DNA of 64,000 bases from Anniella stebbinsi (GCA_029215795.1 JARDYH010000005.1:164697814-164761813), one strand, 5' to 3'; shown: positions 11,075-24,299, counted from the stretch's first letter. Notes: generated from the sequence alone by a model not told the origin. Program-made: numbers and translations.

Positions 11075-11952
11075 CCCCCGGATCAGATCGGAACTGGGAT
11101 CGGAACCGGGATTGGAGTGTTGGATCAGATCGGAGGCTTTCCGGATCAGATCGGACCCGATCCCAATCCGAAAATCGGAAGTCCGGTTTTCGGATTGGAT
11201 GCCATTTTAGGTGTTTTCGCCATAGGCTTGCATTGGGGGAAAGAAAGCTTTCCCCCAATGCAAGCCTATGAGGAAAACATGGGGGCGGCTGAGTTGAGAC
11301 CTAACTCCCCCCTCTCTGTCCCTTCCCCCCACTCGCGCTCCTTACCTGCCAGGGCCGTTCGCTGCCGTCCACCTGTCCTGTCCATTGAGAAACAGGCTTT
11401 GCAGCCTGCCTCTCAGTAGCGTGCTGGGTGACATCATCACCGGGTGCGCTACTGAGAGGCAGGCCGCGAAGCCTATTTCTCATTATATGGGACCAGCGGA
11501 TGGAAGCGGATGGAAGCGGGCGCATCGGCAGGTAAGTGGGGCCCTCCCCCCCACACTCATGCTCCTTATCTGCAGGGGCAGTCCACTGCCGTCTGCTGTC
11601 ACCTGCAGGCGGCAGCGGATGGTAGCAGATGGCCCCGGCAGGTAAGCTCCCTTCGCCCCACTCGCGCTCCTTACCTGCCGGGGCCATCCACTGGCACACT
11701 ACTGAGAGGCAGGCCGTGAAGCCTGTTTCTCTGTAGAAGGTACCAGCGGATGGCAGTGGACGGCCCTGGCAGGTAAGGAGCATGTGTGGGGGGAGGAGGT
11801 CTGATCTTCCGATCTCTTCCAATCCGGATCAGGTCCTTTCGGATTGGATGAGATCGGACGATCCAGATGCGGGGATCGGAATCAGATTTTATCCGATTTC
11901 ATCAGGATTGGGTTCGGATCGTGGATTGGACCCGATCCGGTGCACACCCCTA
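11075..11952. mobile_element. GC-rich foldback MITE (family F1)
   Basis: Right end GGTGCACACCCCTA. Contains repeated GGATCAGATCGGA, a CATAGGCTTGCATTGG hairpin at about 11220-11270, a nested hairpin around GGTGACATCATCACC (11427-11441) with arms GCCTGCCTCTCAGTAGCG, and GGCAGGTAAG at 11528, 11636 and 11768. Reverse complements of the last occur at 11339-11352 and 11668-11681. The left terminus is replaced by a C run and an F4 fragment. Confidence 0.75.
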
Positions 11953-12062
11953 ATTCTCATTCTACTTAAAGGCAGTTCTGTCACTTGTAAGGGGAGAGGA
12001 GAATTTGTCTTTGATAGGGCCATTAATCAGGGAAGGTTTGTACACAACTTCTAGTCTAAGCA

Positions 12063-12262
12063 GCGGAGGCTGGTGGCTCCGATGTCAGTAGGGCTGTGCA
12101 TCCGTTCTGCGTTTCAGTCAGAACTCTAAAGAAGCTCTCCAAGATGCCGAACCCTGTTTGGGGTTAAGATTCAGCACCTTGGAGAGCTCCTTCAGAGTTC
12201 TTACTGGTCCTGACTGAAACCCAGAACGGATTCACCACTCCACTGACATAGGAGCTGCCAGC
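12063..12262. mobile_element. Foldback MITE (family F6)
   Basis: GCGGAGGCTGGTGGCTCCGA at left pairs with GGAGCTGCCAGCCTCCACTG at right. Inner arms TTTCAGTCAGAACTC and a diverged complement. A related copy is at 29895-30050. Confidence 0.6.
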
Positions 12263-12408
12263 CTCCACTGATTCTGAGAGATGCCTAGAGAGAACAGAAG
12301 GAAAATTTGTCCCCAGTTCCATCTAAATCCTATTTCTACACAGTGGTGCAGTTCAGTAATCTCTGGTCTTAACGATTCCTGCTGGCTCTTTAGATAATAA
12401 TGGGCCTG

Positions 12409-12608
12409 TTCAGACAACACGCTAAACCATGGTTAGTCTTTAACCCTTTTACAGCAAGTGGTTATTCAGGATGTTTAAACCATGGTTATGTAGCCACCAT
12501 GGTTAGGAATGGTTCATATGACACACTAAGTCAAGGTTCACACGATATGCTAAGCCATAATGTTTAGCTCAAAACGCTTAACCCTCATGGTTTAGCGAAC
12601 AGGGCCAA
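12409..12608. mobile_element. Foldback MITE (family F3)
   Basis: GGGCCTGTTCAGACAACACG at left; AACAGGGCC at right; internal inverted copies of AACCATGGTTA. Confidence 0.7.
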
Positions 12609-12627
12609 TTTGTATTACTTCCCTTAG

Positions 12628-12757
12628 GGTGCAATCCTATGCATGTTTAGACAGGGGGAAAATCCTAAAACTCCCAGCATTCCCCAGCCAGCCATGCTGG
12701 AAATTGTAGCATCTTTTTTCCCCTTTCTAAACATGCATAGGATTGTGCTCTTAAAAT
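12628..12757. mobile_element. Palindromic MITE (family F4), well preserved
   Basis: GGTGCAATCCTATGCATGTT at left and AACATGCATAGGATTGTGCT at right with a CCAGCATTCC / GGAAATTG centre. About 130 bp. Confidence 0.75.
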
Positions 12758-12939
12758 GTGGTAAGCCAGCTCTGCTTAATTGCAGGGGGAGTGGGGAGAG
12801 GGATCCTGCTCTTTCTGCTAGGTGGGGGCCTGGATGTCTCCACCAAAGTCCTGCCCTGATGTTACCACCATTTCTACATAGACAGTGAATGCACAACAAA
12901 ACTGCTTTTTTTTTTTTTTGCTGTTCTAGCGCATTCTAT

Positions 12940-13260
12940 AACTTGGGGCTTGTCTTGACAAGATGTTTGCCCCAGGGTGGATCCGCAGTGGCGGCAGCTC
13001 GTTTATATGACTCAGCTGCCATCGCAAAGCCATCCAGAGGCAAATCCCCAAAACTCTGGTTTAAAAAAGTCGAGGACTTACCGCAACTTTTTTTCTCTTG
13101 GAGCCGGGCGACAATGCCGTCTGTCACCTTGCTCCAGAGCTGCTTTGGAGGCATGTCTGGGCAGATGGCGAACCCTGATTGGTTGCCATGTGCCTGGACA
13201 GGGGGAGGGGGCGGCCAGTGAACCAAACAGCCTCTGGCCCACCTTCCGCACTTCTCCAGC
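12940..13260. mobile_element. GC-rich MITE (family F7)
   Basis: Shares CCAGGGTGGATCCGCAGTGG, GGACTTACC and GGCAGATGGC...CCTGATTGG with 24890-25175 (reverse) and 30870-31400. Non-coding. Confidence 0.5.
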
Positions 13261-13889
13261 ATGGGGAAACCCCCCCAAAGTTATAAAAAAACACAGGGTT
13301 GCGAAAAGGCACCCCACCTCCTCCAAAGTAAAGGAAACAAACAAACTGGAATGCAAGGAGGCGCAGGCGCCCCATGCACGGGTGCGGACGCCTCCTCCAA
13401 AGTAGAGGGGGGAAACGGGGGATGAGGGGAGGCGCTCCTGCTAGCATGCAACCCCCCCCCCCCCCACGCTCTCTACTTTGCGTGTGGATAACATGAAAGG
13501 GCTCAGACGTAGGGATTTGGGGGCTCGCGGCACAGAAGCACCGTCGTCAAGATGCAGCCTTGATCTCACTTGCTGCAGTGAACAGAGCTCCTTTTAGATG
13601 TCGACAGGGCAATTTTAAGCCTTCGAAGAGATGAGGTGCAACATGACGAATTTCCACCAGAGGGCAAGAATGACACCAGATAAATACAGAGCAGCACCTT
13701 TTTAAAAATCAGACATATATAAGTATGGTCACCAGGGGGAAGAGTGTCAAAGACTTAAATACAACCCCACTAATTAAAAAAAAATCAAACTATATGTATA
13801 AATATGGACACAAGGGGGCAAAAGTGTCAAAGGCCTAAATGCAGTGTTCTTTTAAAATGCAGACTAACATAAAGGATTCCTTGGCGCTA

Positions 13890-14055
13890 GGCTGACCATA
13901 TGGAAAGGAGGAAAGGGCTCCTGTATCTTGAACAGTTGTATAGAAAAGGGAATTTCAGCAGGTGTCATTTGTATGCATGCGGCACCTGGTGAAATTCCCT
14001 CTTCATCACAACAGCTAAAGCTGCAGGAGCCCTGCCCTCTTTTGTATCTGGTCAA
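13890..14055. mobile_element. Half copy of MITE family F2a
   Basis: Left arm only: TGACCATATGGAAAGGAGGA to CTGCCCTCTTTTGTATCTGG. The right arm is missing. Confidence 0.7.
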
Positions 14056-14103
14056 TAGACCATTCCAGCTCCCAAAATAAATTACATACATAGGACAGAA
14101 CAT

Positions 14104-14493
14104 TCATTTAACTTTAAAAGGACAATTAGTCATAGTGGATCCGATGGAAATAGCCATGTTCAGAAAATTGGCCACTTGCTCGGTAATTGACTTATCCAAA
14201 CTCTGAAGTAATAAAATCATTAAAAACTCAGTACGGTGACCAGGAAAGGATTGAAAAATAGGATTCATGAGATCATTCCTTACTCCTTGATAAAAACCGC
14301 AAAATACATGCGATATAGTTTCCACCTCACTATTATTACAAGGACAACATTCGTTGGGCAGTGGGATTTTGTGATATCTGCCATCTAAAAGTTTAGAGGG
14401 AAGACCGTTAAATCTAGCTAACGAGAATGCTCTCCTGTATTTAGGAATTGCTAACCAGAGCACATAGGACATCCCAACTTTGCAAAAAGACAT
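14104..14493 (-). pseudogene. LINE ORF2 C-terminal fragment
   Basis: Minus-strand reading contains the cysteine-rich end typical of CR1/L2-type reverse transcriptase proteins: CPCNNSEVETISHVFCGFY, preceded by RFNGLPSKLLDGRY and PLPNE. About 129 codons are open. No reverse transcriptase core was recognised nearby, so this is a truncated relic. Confidence 0.6.
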
Positions 14494-14818
14494 TGGTAAA
14501 CCTAAGGACTAAGGGGAGCATGTGGGGATGTGGAAATCCTGGACCCTGACCTTCAGGGATCACCCCCCCAAAGAACCCCCCAAAATCTTCCTTTATTTCA
14601 ACTGATGCCACCACCACCTGATAATTCTATGTCCTGGGTCTTCTTTTTATACAGATAACTCTTAACAGGACTCTCAAAAATTTGGGGGTGTCTCCAAACA
14701 CCTAAAAAAAGACCCCCCTCCCAATTTTAAAAAGGTAGGCTCAAACCTCTTGGGAATATAACTTTGCAGTAGCATGGGTAGAATTTGAGTGTGCCCCAAG
14801 AACTGTTCAAAGTGAAAC

Positions 14819-14820
<2 letters not shown>

Positions 14821-14850
<30 letters not shown>
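14821..14850 (+). repeat. (GA)n microsatellite
   Basis: About 15 GA dinucleotides. Confidence 0.9.
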
Positions 14851-16041
14851 TAAAATTATGTTTATTTAAGACAGAGGTGTTGAATCTCAGGCCCTTGGGA
14901 CAAATCCAGTCTGCTTGGGGTTCAAATCAGTCTCTCCAGCTTCCCCAGATGGCCCCAATCCCTTTCCCCTGATCATTTGGTGGTTTCCTGGCTTTTGCGT
15001 GCTTTTCTTGCATCCTAAAATGTTTATATGTCCTAAGGCTGACTTACTGGCAGTAAGAGCTTGAAGCTAAATTATGCTGGTATTTTTGGTATTTTGGCTT
15101 TGCTCCCCCCCTCCCAGCCCCCATACTCTAAGTGCTACTTGTATCCCTGATATACATGGAGACTCCCTTTCTTAGTTTCAGAAAAAGAGAAGTTTTTTTT
15201 AAAAACAAAAAAAATTACCACATTTCAAAGCAGCGGAAACAGAAAGCTTTGCTCAGGCATTCTACAGGGTTTTGAACTATGACGCCCTCCGTTGAAGTCC
15301 AGCACGCAAACCACTACACCACCCTGGCCCTTAGAATATGGTGCCAAATTTCCCATATCCTTTCAACGTAACATTTTAAAGCAGACTCTCAGAATTCACC
15401 TGCTTCTGCCAAAGAAGTCTTTGATTGCATCCTTCTAACGACACAGCAGGAAGAGTAGCGGAGTTCAATGTGATGTTCTTTGTTATATTTAAGGTCTCCA
15501 TGTGTTTTTTTCTGCTGGCTGTGAACACCTCTAAGAGGGTCTAATGATTTAGGCCGGCCCATCCATTAGAGAGCTGGAAGATGTGTGCCAGCGAGGCACT
15601 CTGCCAGCAGGGGGCACTAAATGTCTAGCAGCAAAGTTCCTTACTGTTGCTGCCACCTATTCATGCTCCCTTCCTCTCAGCAGGCCCCTCAGGCTGACAG
15701 TAATGTTGGACTAAGGGCCTACCATATAGAGACAGAAAGGGACAAGAGTGACACACAGAGCCTGAACATCTGATAAAAAAATAGCTGGCCACCATTAGTC
15801 ATGTATTGTTGTTGTTGTTGTGTGGGCAATCTTCGCTGGTCCCAGGCGCTCCATTCTCCCCATCTGGTTTTGGTCCTGAAAGACCAGGAAAAAATGTAGG
15901 TCCATGGATAATAAGTTCTAAGCAATCACAATTTGTGATGTTGCACATCGTCATGACTGCTCATGGGGCAGGTCAGTTAAGGCATTCGCCTAAGCTTCCA
16001 ATTTCCTGACTTTGTGGAACTGCAGCTTGAGGCAATATGAG

Positions 16042-16042
<1 letters not shown>

Positions 16043-16080
<38 letters not shown>

Positions 16081-16125
16081 TATTTATTACCCGCCTCTCC
16101 CAACGGATAGCCTTAACTCTGGACT
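16043..16125 (-). mobile_element. (AAT)n plus LINE tail
   Basis: About 12 AAT units then ATTACCCGCCTCTCCCAACGGA, the reverse of the 31120-31200 tail. Confidence 0.6.
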
Positions 16126-17084
16126 TACACTTACATAACTGAATTAAATTATTCTTATTCTTATTCTGCTTTTCAGCTGAGATTGAAAAGAGGGAAGCTT
16201 GAAAAGCTTGAAAAGCTTTTAAAGGAAGTTGTAGAAAGCTTGGACTGTACCCTGTGGCGGTGATGCTTTCTCACCATTGTTACACCCACACAGCACCATC
16301 TAGCTTAGCACTGGGGCCTTCTTCAGTGTGGCCCATGAGGTGATCGTATGGAACCTTTGTAGCCAAGCATGACCTGTTTACTTTGAGGACAAAATCACTC
16401 GTGTCCACCTTGACTTGCCCATCGCTAGTTCTAGACTGTAGTGTCTGGAGCATGGCCCAGCCCAGTTTCATTGGATTAATTTCAGTTATTGAGGACAAGG
16501 GAGATGGAGGATTGTGCTCTACCAGCTGTTTACTTATTCCGCCCCCCCCCCCCCCCATCCAGGTTCTTAACACCTTACAGGAGCGGGGATGGCTGGCTGA
16601 GTCCAAGAAACTATCAACACCTCTTTGGCTGTCAGAACAGTCCCAAAGAAGCCTTACTTGAACCTTGTTCCAACTGTTGGCTCATGACCAACCTTTTTTG
16701 GGGTGGGGGGGGCATGGTGCTCAAGGAGGTGGTGGTTGTAAACTCCCAGAATTCTTGGATAACATCGATGAACTGGATCAATCTTATTTTGATTTCTGAC
16801 CATTTTGGCACTGAAATTGTCCTGTTGATGTTGGGAAAAACAGGGCCAGGAGAAGCAGAAGGGGAGTGCGCTCTTGCTCATTCTCTTGAACCAGTTGGCT
16901 ATTGATGCTATCAGCCCTGTAGGGTTACTGGTGGATTTCGTTCTGTCCACTTCTTTAAGTGAACTGACCCAATTCACACTTCTTAGACTATCACGTGGAT
17001 TGGAATGCTGTTAATCTTCAGACCACGTACTTGGCTGGATATTATGATGCAGTTCTTGGCTGAAAAATGCATACAAAAAAAGCA

Positions 17085-17204
17085 TTTTATTTATTTATTT
17101 GTTGCATTTCTATACCGCCTAATAGCTGGAGCTCTCTTGGACAGTTCACAAAAGTTAAAACCATCAAATATGAATCAAAGTAGAAAACAAACAACAGTAT
17201 TAAA

Positions 17205-17236
<32 letters not shown>

Positions 17237-17615
17237 ATACAAAAGCACAACCAGGGTAAAACCAAGCAGCAATGCAGAGATTTATACAGAGTTAAAATAC
17301 AGACTGAAAACAGCAAAATTAAAAGTCTAAGATGATAAACTGTTAAAGTACTGGGAGAATAAGAAGGTCTTCACCCGGCATCTAAAAGAATATAATGTAG
17401 GTGCCAGGTGAACCTCTCTGGGGAGCTCATTCCACAGCTGGGGTGCCACAGCAGAGAAGTCCCTCCTCCTGGTAGCCACCTGCCTCACTTCCTTTGGCAG
17501 GGGCTCACGCGGAAGGATCCCTGAAGATGATCTTAGGGTCCAGGCAGACACATATGGGAGGAGGCGTTCCTTCAGATAGCCTGATCCCAAGCCGTTTAGG
17601 GCTTTGAATGTTAAT
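17085..17615 (-). pseudogene. L2-like LINE 3' end with coding remnant
   Basis: Reading the minus strand, 17590-17327 codes for a peptide with RRRDFSAVAPQLWNELPREV and FRCRVKTFLFS, the conserved C-terminal end of L2/CR1-type LINE proteins. It continues to a TATAGAAATGCAAC tail ending at (AAT)n near 17085. The related copy at 25280-25845 is on the plus strand. The 5' part is truncated. Confidence 0.7.
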
Positions 17616-17760
17616 ACATATTTTAGGGGGAAAATATGTACAAAACATGTATTTTAGGAGGAAATGTATACAAAAATGTGTATTTTAGGGGAAAATGTGT
17701 ACCCAAATGCATATTTTAGGTGGAAATTGTTACAAAAATGTATATTTGATCAGGAAATGC
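17612..17760 (+). repeat. Minisatellite, about 36-bp unit, four copies
   Basis: Units vary around CATATTTTAGGGGGAAAATG TGTACAAAA (spaced for reading), repeating four times with drift. It directly abuts the LINE 5' truncation point. Confidence 0.7.
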
Positions 17761-18224
17761 AAATTTGTGTGTGTTTGTGTGTGTGTGTTTAAACTGCAGG
17801 ACAGAACAGATGTATGATTGAACACATGTGTTGGCCCTAATTTATTACAGAACAGGAATTATAGCAACCTAATTTAGAGGGAGTTATTCTGTAGTTGGTA
17901 TTTTTAAATAATTTGGGGTCAGAAAGCCTTGCCAATCTACCGCAAATCATTTGGTAGTCTATTATTAGATCTGGATCTATGTTCTGCATACCGCTGTCAT
18001 AATACATCTGTTAGTTTTTAAGGTGCTACAGGACTATGTTGTTTTTGCTACAACAGGCTAACATGGCAACTCATTAGGGCCAGCCCTACTATTCGGCAGA
18101 GTGACACAACTGCCCCAGGTGGCAATGCTGGTTAAGGGGAATGAGGGGTCTCCTTCCTAAGCCCTTTATCTCTGCTGGAGGACACAGCTGTATAGGCTGT
18201 GGTGATTCTCGAAATGGATTTATT

Positions 18225-18375
18225 TATTTTTATTTATTTATCAAAACATTTGTATCTACCTTATATCATTGAAATCTCGGGGGGGCTATAGATAAAATAA
18301 ATAAATATAAAACATAAAAATATAAATATAAAACAATAATGTGCACAGTTAAAAACATATCAAACCATCAATCAA
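18225..18375 (-). mobile_element. A/T-rich LINE tail
   Basis: TTATTTATTT run, CAAAACATTTGTATCTACCT, then AAATAAATAAATA and a diverged body. Resembles reversed LINE 3' ends elsewhere in the window. Confidence 0.4.
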
Positions 18376-18693
18376 GCTAAAAACAGTAGACTAGTTTAAA
18401 GCATTTTTAAAAATGGGCCTCCTGCCTTCAGATATGGTGGGAGATTGCTTTTCCCATCACCAGCATTGAAGTAAGATTCAACTGGCAGTTGAGTCAGCTG
18501 TCATCTCGTCCTCTACCTAAAGCATTAAAAGGGCCAGCTTTGCTTTCGTAGTTTTTACTGTTCCTGACTTCTTTTTGATGCAGTTTAGCTGCGGGGATTG
18601 TGTGTTGTTTTAATATTGTTTATATTAATTGTAAATCTTATAGACTCTATTTAAATTGGAAGGTGCAGAATATAACTATTATACATATATGCA

Positions 18694-18990
18694 TAGGGTG
18701 ACCATATTAAAAGGATAGGGATCCTGTATTTTTTAACAATCGTATTGAAAAGGGAATTTCAGCAGGTATCATTGTTATACATGCAGCACCTGGTGAAATC
18801 CCCTCTTCATGACAACACTTAAAGCTGCAGGAGTCCTGCCCTCTTTTGTATCTAGTCTCAGAGGCAGGGCTCCTGCAGCTTTAACTGTTGTGCTGAAGAG
18901 GGAATTTTACCAGGTCCTGCATGTATAACAATGATACCTGCTGAAATTCCCTTTTCAAGACAATTGTTAAAGATACAGGAACCTTCATAT
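18694..18990. mobile_element. Foldback MITE (family F2a), right terminus lost
   Basis: TAGGGTGACCATATTAAAAG at left; inverted second half ends at TACAGGAACCTTCATATTG, next to a (TG)n run at 18998-19025. Confidence 0.7.
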
Positions 18991-19029
18991 TGTCAGTGTT
19001 TGTGTGTGTGTGTGTGTGTGTGTGTTTGA

Positions 19030-20640
19030 AAGGGAGGGGGAGAAAGAGCCTGTGTGAGCACCATCAGTGTGCATGGTGTTATACAACATAGACAGATATT
19101 CCATACTCTCCACCATAACTTGTGCCTAGTTCTCAGTAATATGGTCAATCTGTACCTACAATCTATACCATGGGTTGGATCCACATTTACGCTGGATCAA
19201 CTGCGCTGGCAGAAGTGGACTCCCCCGCCCCTCCTTTCCATGGCAGTGTCTCTAGCCCTTTGGACATGGTACATAGAGAGTCAGGAGACCCTGTTGAATG
19301 GGTGAGTTGTGGAGTGGGGGGGGGAAGGAGAGGGATCCCCCAAAATGTGGCAGAGGGACCCTTCTCCAGAGAAACCTGTCCAATTGCACAAAGTTCCTTC
19401 CTCTCGAGAAAGGTAAATCTTGGATCCAATCTGAAGGTTCTCCATATTGGTATACAATTACATAAGTACAATAACAAACTAATTAAATGAATGCAATTGG
19501 TATGCAATTGAACCAACCCAGCCACGATGAACATTGTTATCACAAAGGTAATTGGATTTGTTTTGAGGTTCATGTATAATTTGGCTCCAGATGAGGACTT
19601 TGTGGAAACAGGTAGACTTTGGTCTTCATTGAATTCTGTGGACCTGGAGATGTGAAGGGCTGGGAAACAAACAAATAAATAGAAAAAATTAGGGGTTTTC
19701 CCCACAGGTCTTCACATCTCCACAGTTCTGTATGATTTGGTAGGAACCAAATGAGCATTCCCCCCCCCCCTTTAGGGGCATTCTGTGAGTTTGTATTTTG
19801 TGATTGCTAATTCTTACCAATCCTAAAAATGAGATCCTTGCATATTTGTTAACGCATTGGCTATTCTAATTTAGTTCTTCCTTTCAACGTTTGGGAGAAG
19901 CCAGGGTTGAGACAGGCCATGGGGAAGTGAGAGCGCTAATTTCCATGAGCCTGCTCTCCATCTGGACTCCTCAGGACTGTGGTGTCATCCGGTGGCTTCC
20001 CTGAAGGAATCAGGAAGTAGAAGTGTGCAGTGTCATTTCCTCAGAGGCTAAAAATAATCCATGGGGGAAGACGAGCAGCTGGGCAGGATTAAACAATCAA
20101 GGAGAAAGCGTTGTTACTTCACCTCACAGGCTCTGTGCTGGGGAAACCTAGTTTCGCCAAACAAGCTTATTATAGATACAAGTGTGGGTGTGTAAAATAT
20201 TACAGAATATGTAAATAATTTGTGTGTGAGAGAAAGAGACTGAGATAAGCCAAAAAAACACACCCTTAGGTCAGTGAGGTATTTCCATAACGTTAATTTC
20301 TCCCTCAAACTTTCCCCCCTTTTGTCTCGCAATGAAAACTTTATACACATTATAACGATCAAGCTTGAAATGATCAAGATATAGAATTTCAAATGAATGA
20401 TAAATAGCTATATTAATAATCATTGTCCTCTCCCCCTATAGAGAGATATTCTTCTACTCATATTTATCAAGTTGTTTGGGATTTCCGTGTGTCAGTCACG
20501 CTTCTGGTGTTTTGAAGGTCCACGAGTGAGACACCTTCAGTGGGCCTCAGTGAGTCTACTGTCCATTGCCATTATCACATGCTGCTCTTGTTCCATATCC
20601 TCTATCTAATCACTGCTACCACTTGTTTGATTGACAGGTT
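19030..20640. other. No gene or classified repeat recognised
   Basis: Open frames here are short and lack recognisable motifs. The stretch holds a G run at 19316-19323 and scattered AT-rich sequence; I see nothing I can name. Confidence 0.4.
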
Positions 20641-20645
20641 GAGAG

Positions 20646-21488
20646 CAGGGCTGTGCATCGTATTGGACCCAATACCCGATACTGATACCAATCGGTGGAA
20701 ATCGGGCATCCAATGTCCAATTGCGATGCTGGCCGCAGGAGGTTCGATTTCTCCAAATCCGATTTTTTTGATCCAATTAATATCAGAAAAAACCAGAAAA
20801 TTGGGCCTCCATTTTACATGTTTTCACCATAGGCTTGCATTGGGTGAGTGGGGACCACCCTCTCCCTCCCTCCCCCCACTCAAGCTCCTTACCTGCTGCC
20901 TCCTCGCTGCTGCTCGCTGCTTCTGTACTACTGATAAACAGGCCTTGTGGCCTGTTCCACAATAGAGCGCTGGTGCACTGGGTGACATCATCACTCAGCG
21001 CACCATCGCTCTACTGTGGAACAGGCCGCAAGGCCTGTTTATCAGTAGTACAGAAACAGTTGACAGCAGCGCGGGATGCCAGCAGGTAAGGACCATGAGG
21101 GGGAGGGAGAGGGAGGTCCTCCCTTACCTGCCGGTGTCCCACGTTGCCGTCCGCTGCTTCCGTCAACCAAGAATTAGGCTTTGCGGCCTGCGGATGGCAG
21201 TGTGGGACTCCAGCAGGTAAGGAGTGCGAGGGGGGAGGAGGGCTCCCATTTTAGGTGTTTTTCCCATAGACTTTCATTGGGGGAAAGCTTTCTTTCCCCC
21301 AATGCAAGCCTATGGGGAAAACACCTAAAATGGCAGTCCGATATCGAAATCGGAACTTCCGATTTTCTTATCGTTATCAGATCCAATCCAATAAGACGGA
21401 CATCTGATTTTAACAATACGATATTTTACAAAATCTGAAGTTCCAATTCCGATACCGATTCAATTTTTGGAGTCTATGCACATCCCTA
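20646..21488. mobile_element. GC-rich foldback MITE (family F1) with near-perfect 8-bp TSD
   Basis: Left end CAGGGCTGTGCATC; right end ATGCACATCCCTA. Flanks GTTGAGAG and GTAGAGAG differ at one base. Contains the hairpin with GGTGACATCATCACT (20981-20996), arms GGCCTGTTCCACA, AGCAGGTAAGG at 21079 and 21213, its complement near 20886 and 21121, and the CATAGACTTTCATTGG hairpin near 21265-21312. Confidence 0.8.
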
Positions 21489-22434
21489 GTAGAGAGCCAA
21501 TGGGCAAGAGGGCAGGGACATCTACTGGTCCGTTACCACCACAAGAGTCAGGGATGGAGCGAAAGGCAGGTGAACAAGTAGGTTGCAAGGGGGAAGAGGA
21601 GGAACAACTCTAGGGAATTCTTGTTAGTGAGCCCCTCCTGGGATGTGGGTCCTCAGCAGGTGCCCAACCATTCCTACCCTCAATACCAGCTCTAGTGTGT
21701 GTGAAATAGTCATAAATACATCACATTTATATTATACTTCAGAAGGTTCAAAGTATCTCACATGAATTCTTTCAGTATTCCTTTCAACAAGGTTCGTTAG
21801 GATTTTTATTCTCATGTTGTAGATGGGGGGGGATTGAGGCTGGATGGGGCTACTCTTGGGCCTCCTAAGAATGGAAAAGGTAGGATATATTTTAGTGAAT
21901 AAATAAGGCCTCTTGTAGAGTTCACAAAGGAGGAAAGATTGAATTGGAGACTTACGGCTGCTCTGCTTCACTAGATTAAAAATCTAGAGAGAAGTGACAC
22001 AGGAGTGGCACCATATCTAAACAGGATGGTGATGGTGGAGATTGATCTGGGTCAGTGTTTGGTGTCCTCCTCCCTCTTTATTGAGTGTAGCTGAATGGGC
22101 CACGACAAAGTGTAGGAAGGCTGAGGGCATATTCAAGAACCAGGAAGCTGGACTTTGAGGACCAACAACGTGGCTTTCCAGAGCGTCCTCCTTCAGGAAA
22201 TCAAGAGAAGATGAAAGAAAAGAAACCACCGAGCACGATGAGAGGTATGAAATCAATGCATGGCCTCACTATTGCAAGGACTGAGGAATTCCCCACCCCA
22301 GGCACAATGAGTAACTGCAAGACAGGATGAAGAGAGAAGGAATGAAGAAAGCTGTATATACTTGCCTTGATAACAGCAGCACATCCTGGGTTTCTAAAGG
22401 AACACGTTCTCTATTACTGACCTGCCCATGTGCC

Positions 22435-22600
22435 TGAGGTCATCTTCAGAGGCCCTTCTCCAGATTTTCCTACTACCTGAGGTGAGGTGCTTGGTAGCCA
22501 GGAAGTGAAGGACTTTCCAGTGGAGGTGCCTCAGCTCTAGCATTCTCTTCCCAGGGAGACTATTTGATATCTTTGAGGTGCTAAGTAATTTCCCCAAACC
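22435..22600 (+). mobile_element. Degraded LINE 3' fragment
   Basis: GAGGTCATCTTCAGAGGCCC matches 32408-32430. Bits corresponding to the LINE C-terminal region (GCATTCTCTTCCCAGGGAG) follow. Strongly mutated. Confidence 0.4.
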
Positions 22601-23229
22601 ATTTATTCACCCCTTCAAAGGGAAGCATGAATGCAGGATTCATGAGCTGATGGGTGGAATGGGCTTCCTGTGAGAGGGGTGTGTGTGTGTGTGTATGTTA
22701 GTTATTGCAATTAAATACACCCACCCACTCTTGAAAGATATAAATAAATACTTTTCTGGTGTTTTCTTCCTGTTGTTTATTTGTGTGTTATTTTTTAATA
22801 ATCTTTCTTAGCTGCTTGATAATAATAAACACATATCTTTTCTCTTCATCCTTTGTAACAGTGGATGCTAAAGAGAGGGAGCCAGAAACCCTCTTAGAGC
22901 AGTAATCTTCAGCCTTTTCAGACGAGGACAAACCTTTAACACCAACTGGCTACACGCAGTAAACCGTTTACTGCATATTCGGGATGGGCGAAAAATTAGT
23001 TTGATTCGCATTTCATTTCGAACTGTCAATGAAAATTTACACTTCTTGAACCAAAGCACAAACTGCAATGCAGTTAGACATCAAAATCTGTACTTTACTA
23101 AAGTTTGCAGTGCAGTTCAAAGAAAAATTAAAAATAAATATGCACAAGAAAAAGTGTGCATAAAATGCGCGCATTTGAAAAGAAAAATCCATATTAAAAA
23201 TGTGTATATTCTGAAAATTCAGGAGAGGT

Positions 23230-23545
23230 GAAGGAGAAATAAAAGGAAGCACTTCTTCACATAGCACATAGTTAAACTATTGAATTCACTTCCACAGGTT
23301 GGAGTGATGGCCTTTAAAGGGGACTGGAGAAATTCAAGGAGGAGAAGGCTTTCAATGGCTACTAGTCCTGATAGCTACGTGCTGCCTCCAGTATCATAGG
23401 CAAAATGCCTAGGTACACCAGTTGTTGTTGTACTCATGTCCTGCTTGTGGGTTTCCCATGGGGAGCTGGTTGGCCACTATGTGAATAGAATGCTGGGCTA
23501 GATGGACCCTTGGTCTGATCCGGCATGGCCCTTCTTATGTTCTTC
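23230..23545 (+). mobile_element. CR1/L2-clade LINE 3' fragment
   Basis: Landmarks: CACTTCTTCACATAGCACAT, GGTTTCCCATGGGGAGCTGG, GATGGACCCTTGGTCTGATC, CTTCTTATGTTCTT. Same family as 8790-9355. Confidence 0.65.
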
Positions 23546-24299
23546 AAATATTCACGAAAATGCATACAGATTTTTGTTTGGATTGAAACGAACATAGAAC
23601 TCCATCACACCAGCATAGAACATAGAACTCCATCATGCTCTCACCACGTCTGATATCTGGTTTTGCAGCGCAGGACTCACATGACATTGTCCCTGTCCCA
23701 CACCCATCTCACCTCTTTTCCTCCATTTTGCGTATTATTTTGGTGCAGGGAAAGTCTGGGTTATTTTCCCCAAGCAGATTTAATGTGCCCTTAAGCCTCT
23801 GTGTAGTGCTGTCCTCTCGCTTTTTCCTTTGTTGGGGGCGTGTGCTTTGAGAGAAGGGGCGGGGGTAGAGTGGAAGAGCAAACAAGCGAAAGGGAGGTTT
23901 CATGATGCAGCGCAATACCACAAACCCATGTGAAAGGGACCATTAGCTTGACGTGGTTGCGAAATGGAGGGGGGGAAATTTTCCCTTAGCATTGGAAAAA
24001 TGAGAACCAGAGAGAAATTGAGCTCAGTGGTTTCACCCAACCCTACTGCTTTCTCTTTCTTCCTACCTTTCTCTCCTCCCCTTCCCTTTCTCCATATCTC
24101 CACAGCGCTCCCATGTTTGTGCTTTTACCCTCTTGTTGTATTGTGCAGCAGTTATTACTTCCCCATTTTTGTCTCAGAAGCTTGTTTTCCAAGACCCTAT
24201 TACGGGGGAGGAAGGATGGAAGTTGTGATGGGCAAACTGACCCTCGGCCTGTCTTGATGGTGGCGCAGTGGCGCTGTGAGACCTCAAGTTCCCGCATTA

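Noticed and set aside
16280..16977. Open frames of 107-108 codons on the minus strand, considered as a processed pseudogene
   Set aside because: The translations show no family motif I can name, and the frames run through a poly-C tract and end independently. A protein search of both frames would decide; no call made.
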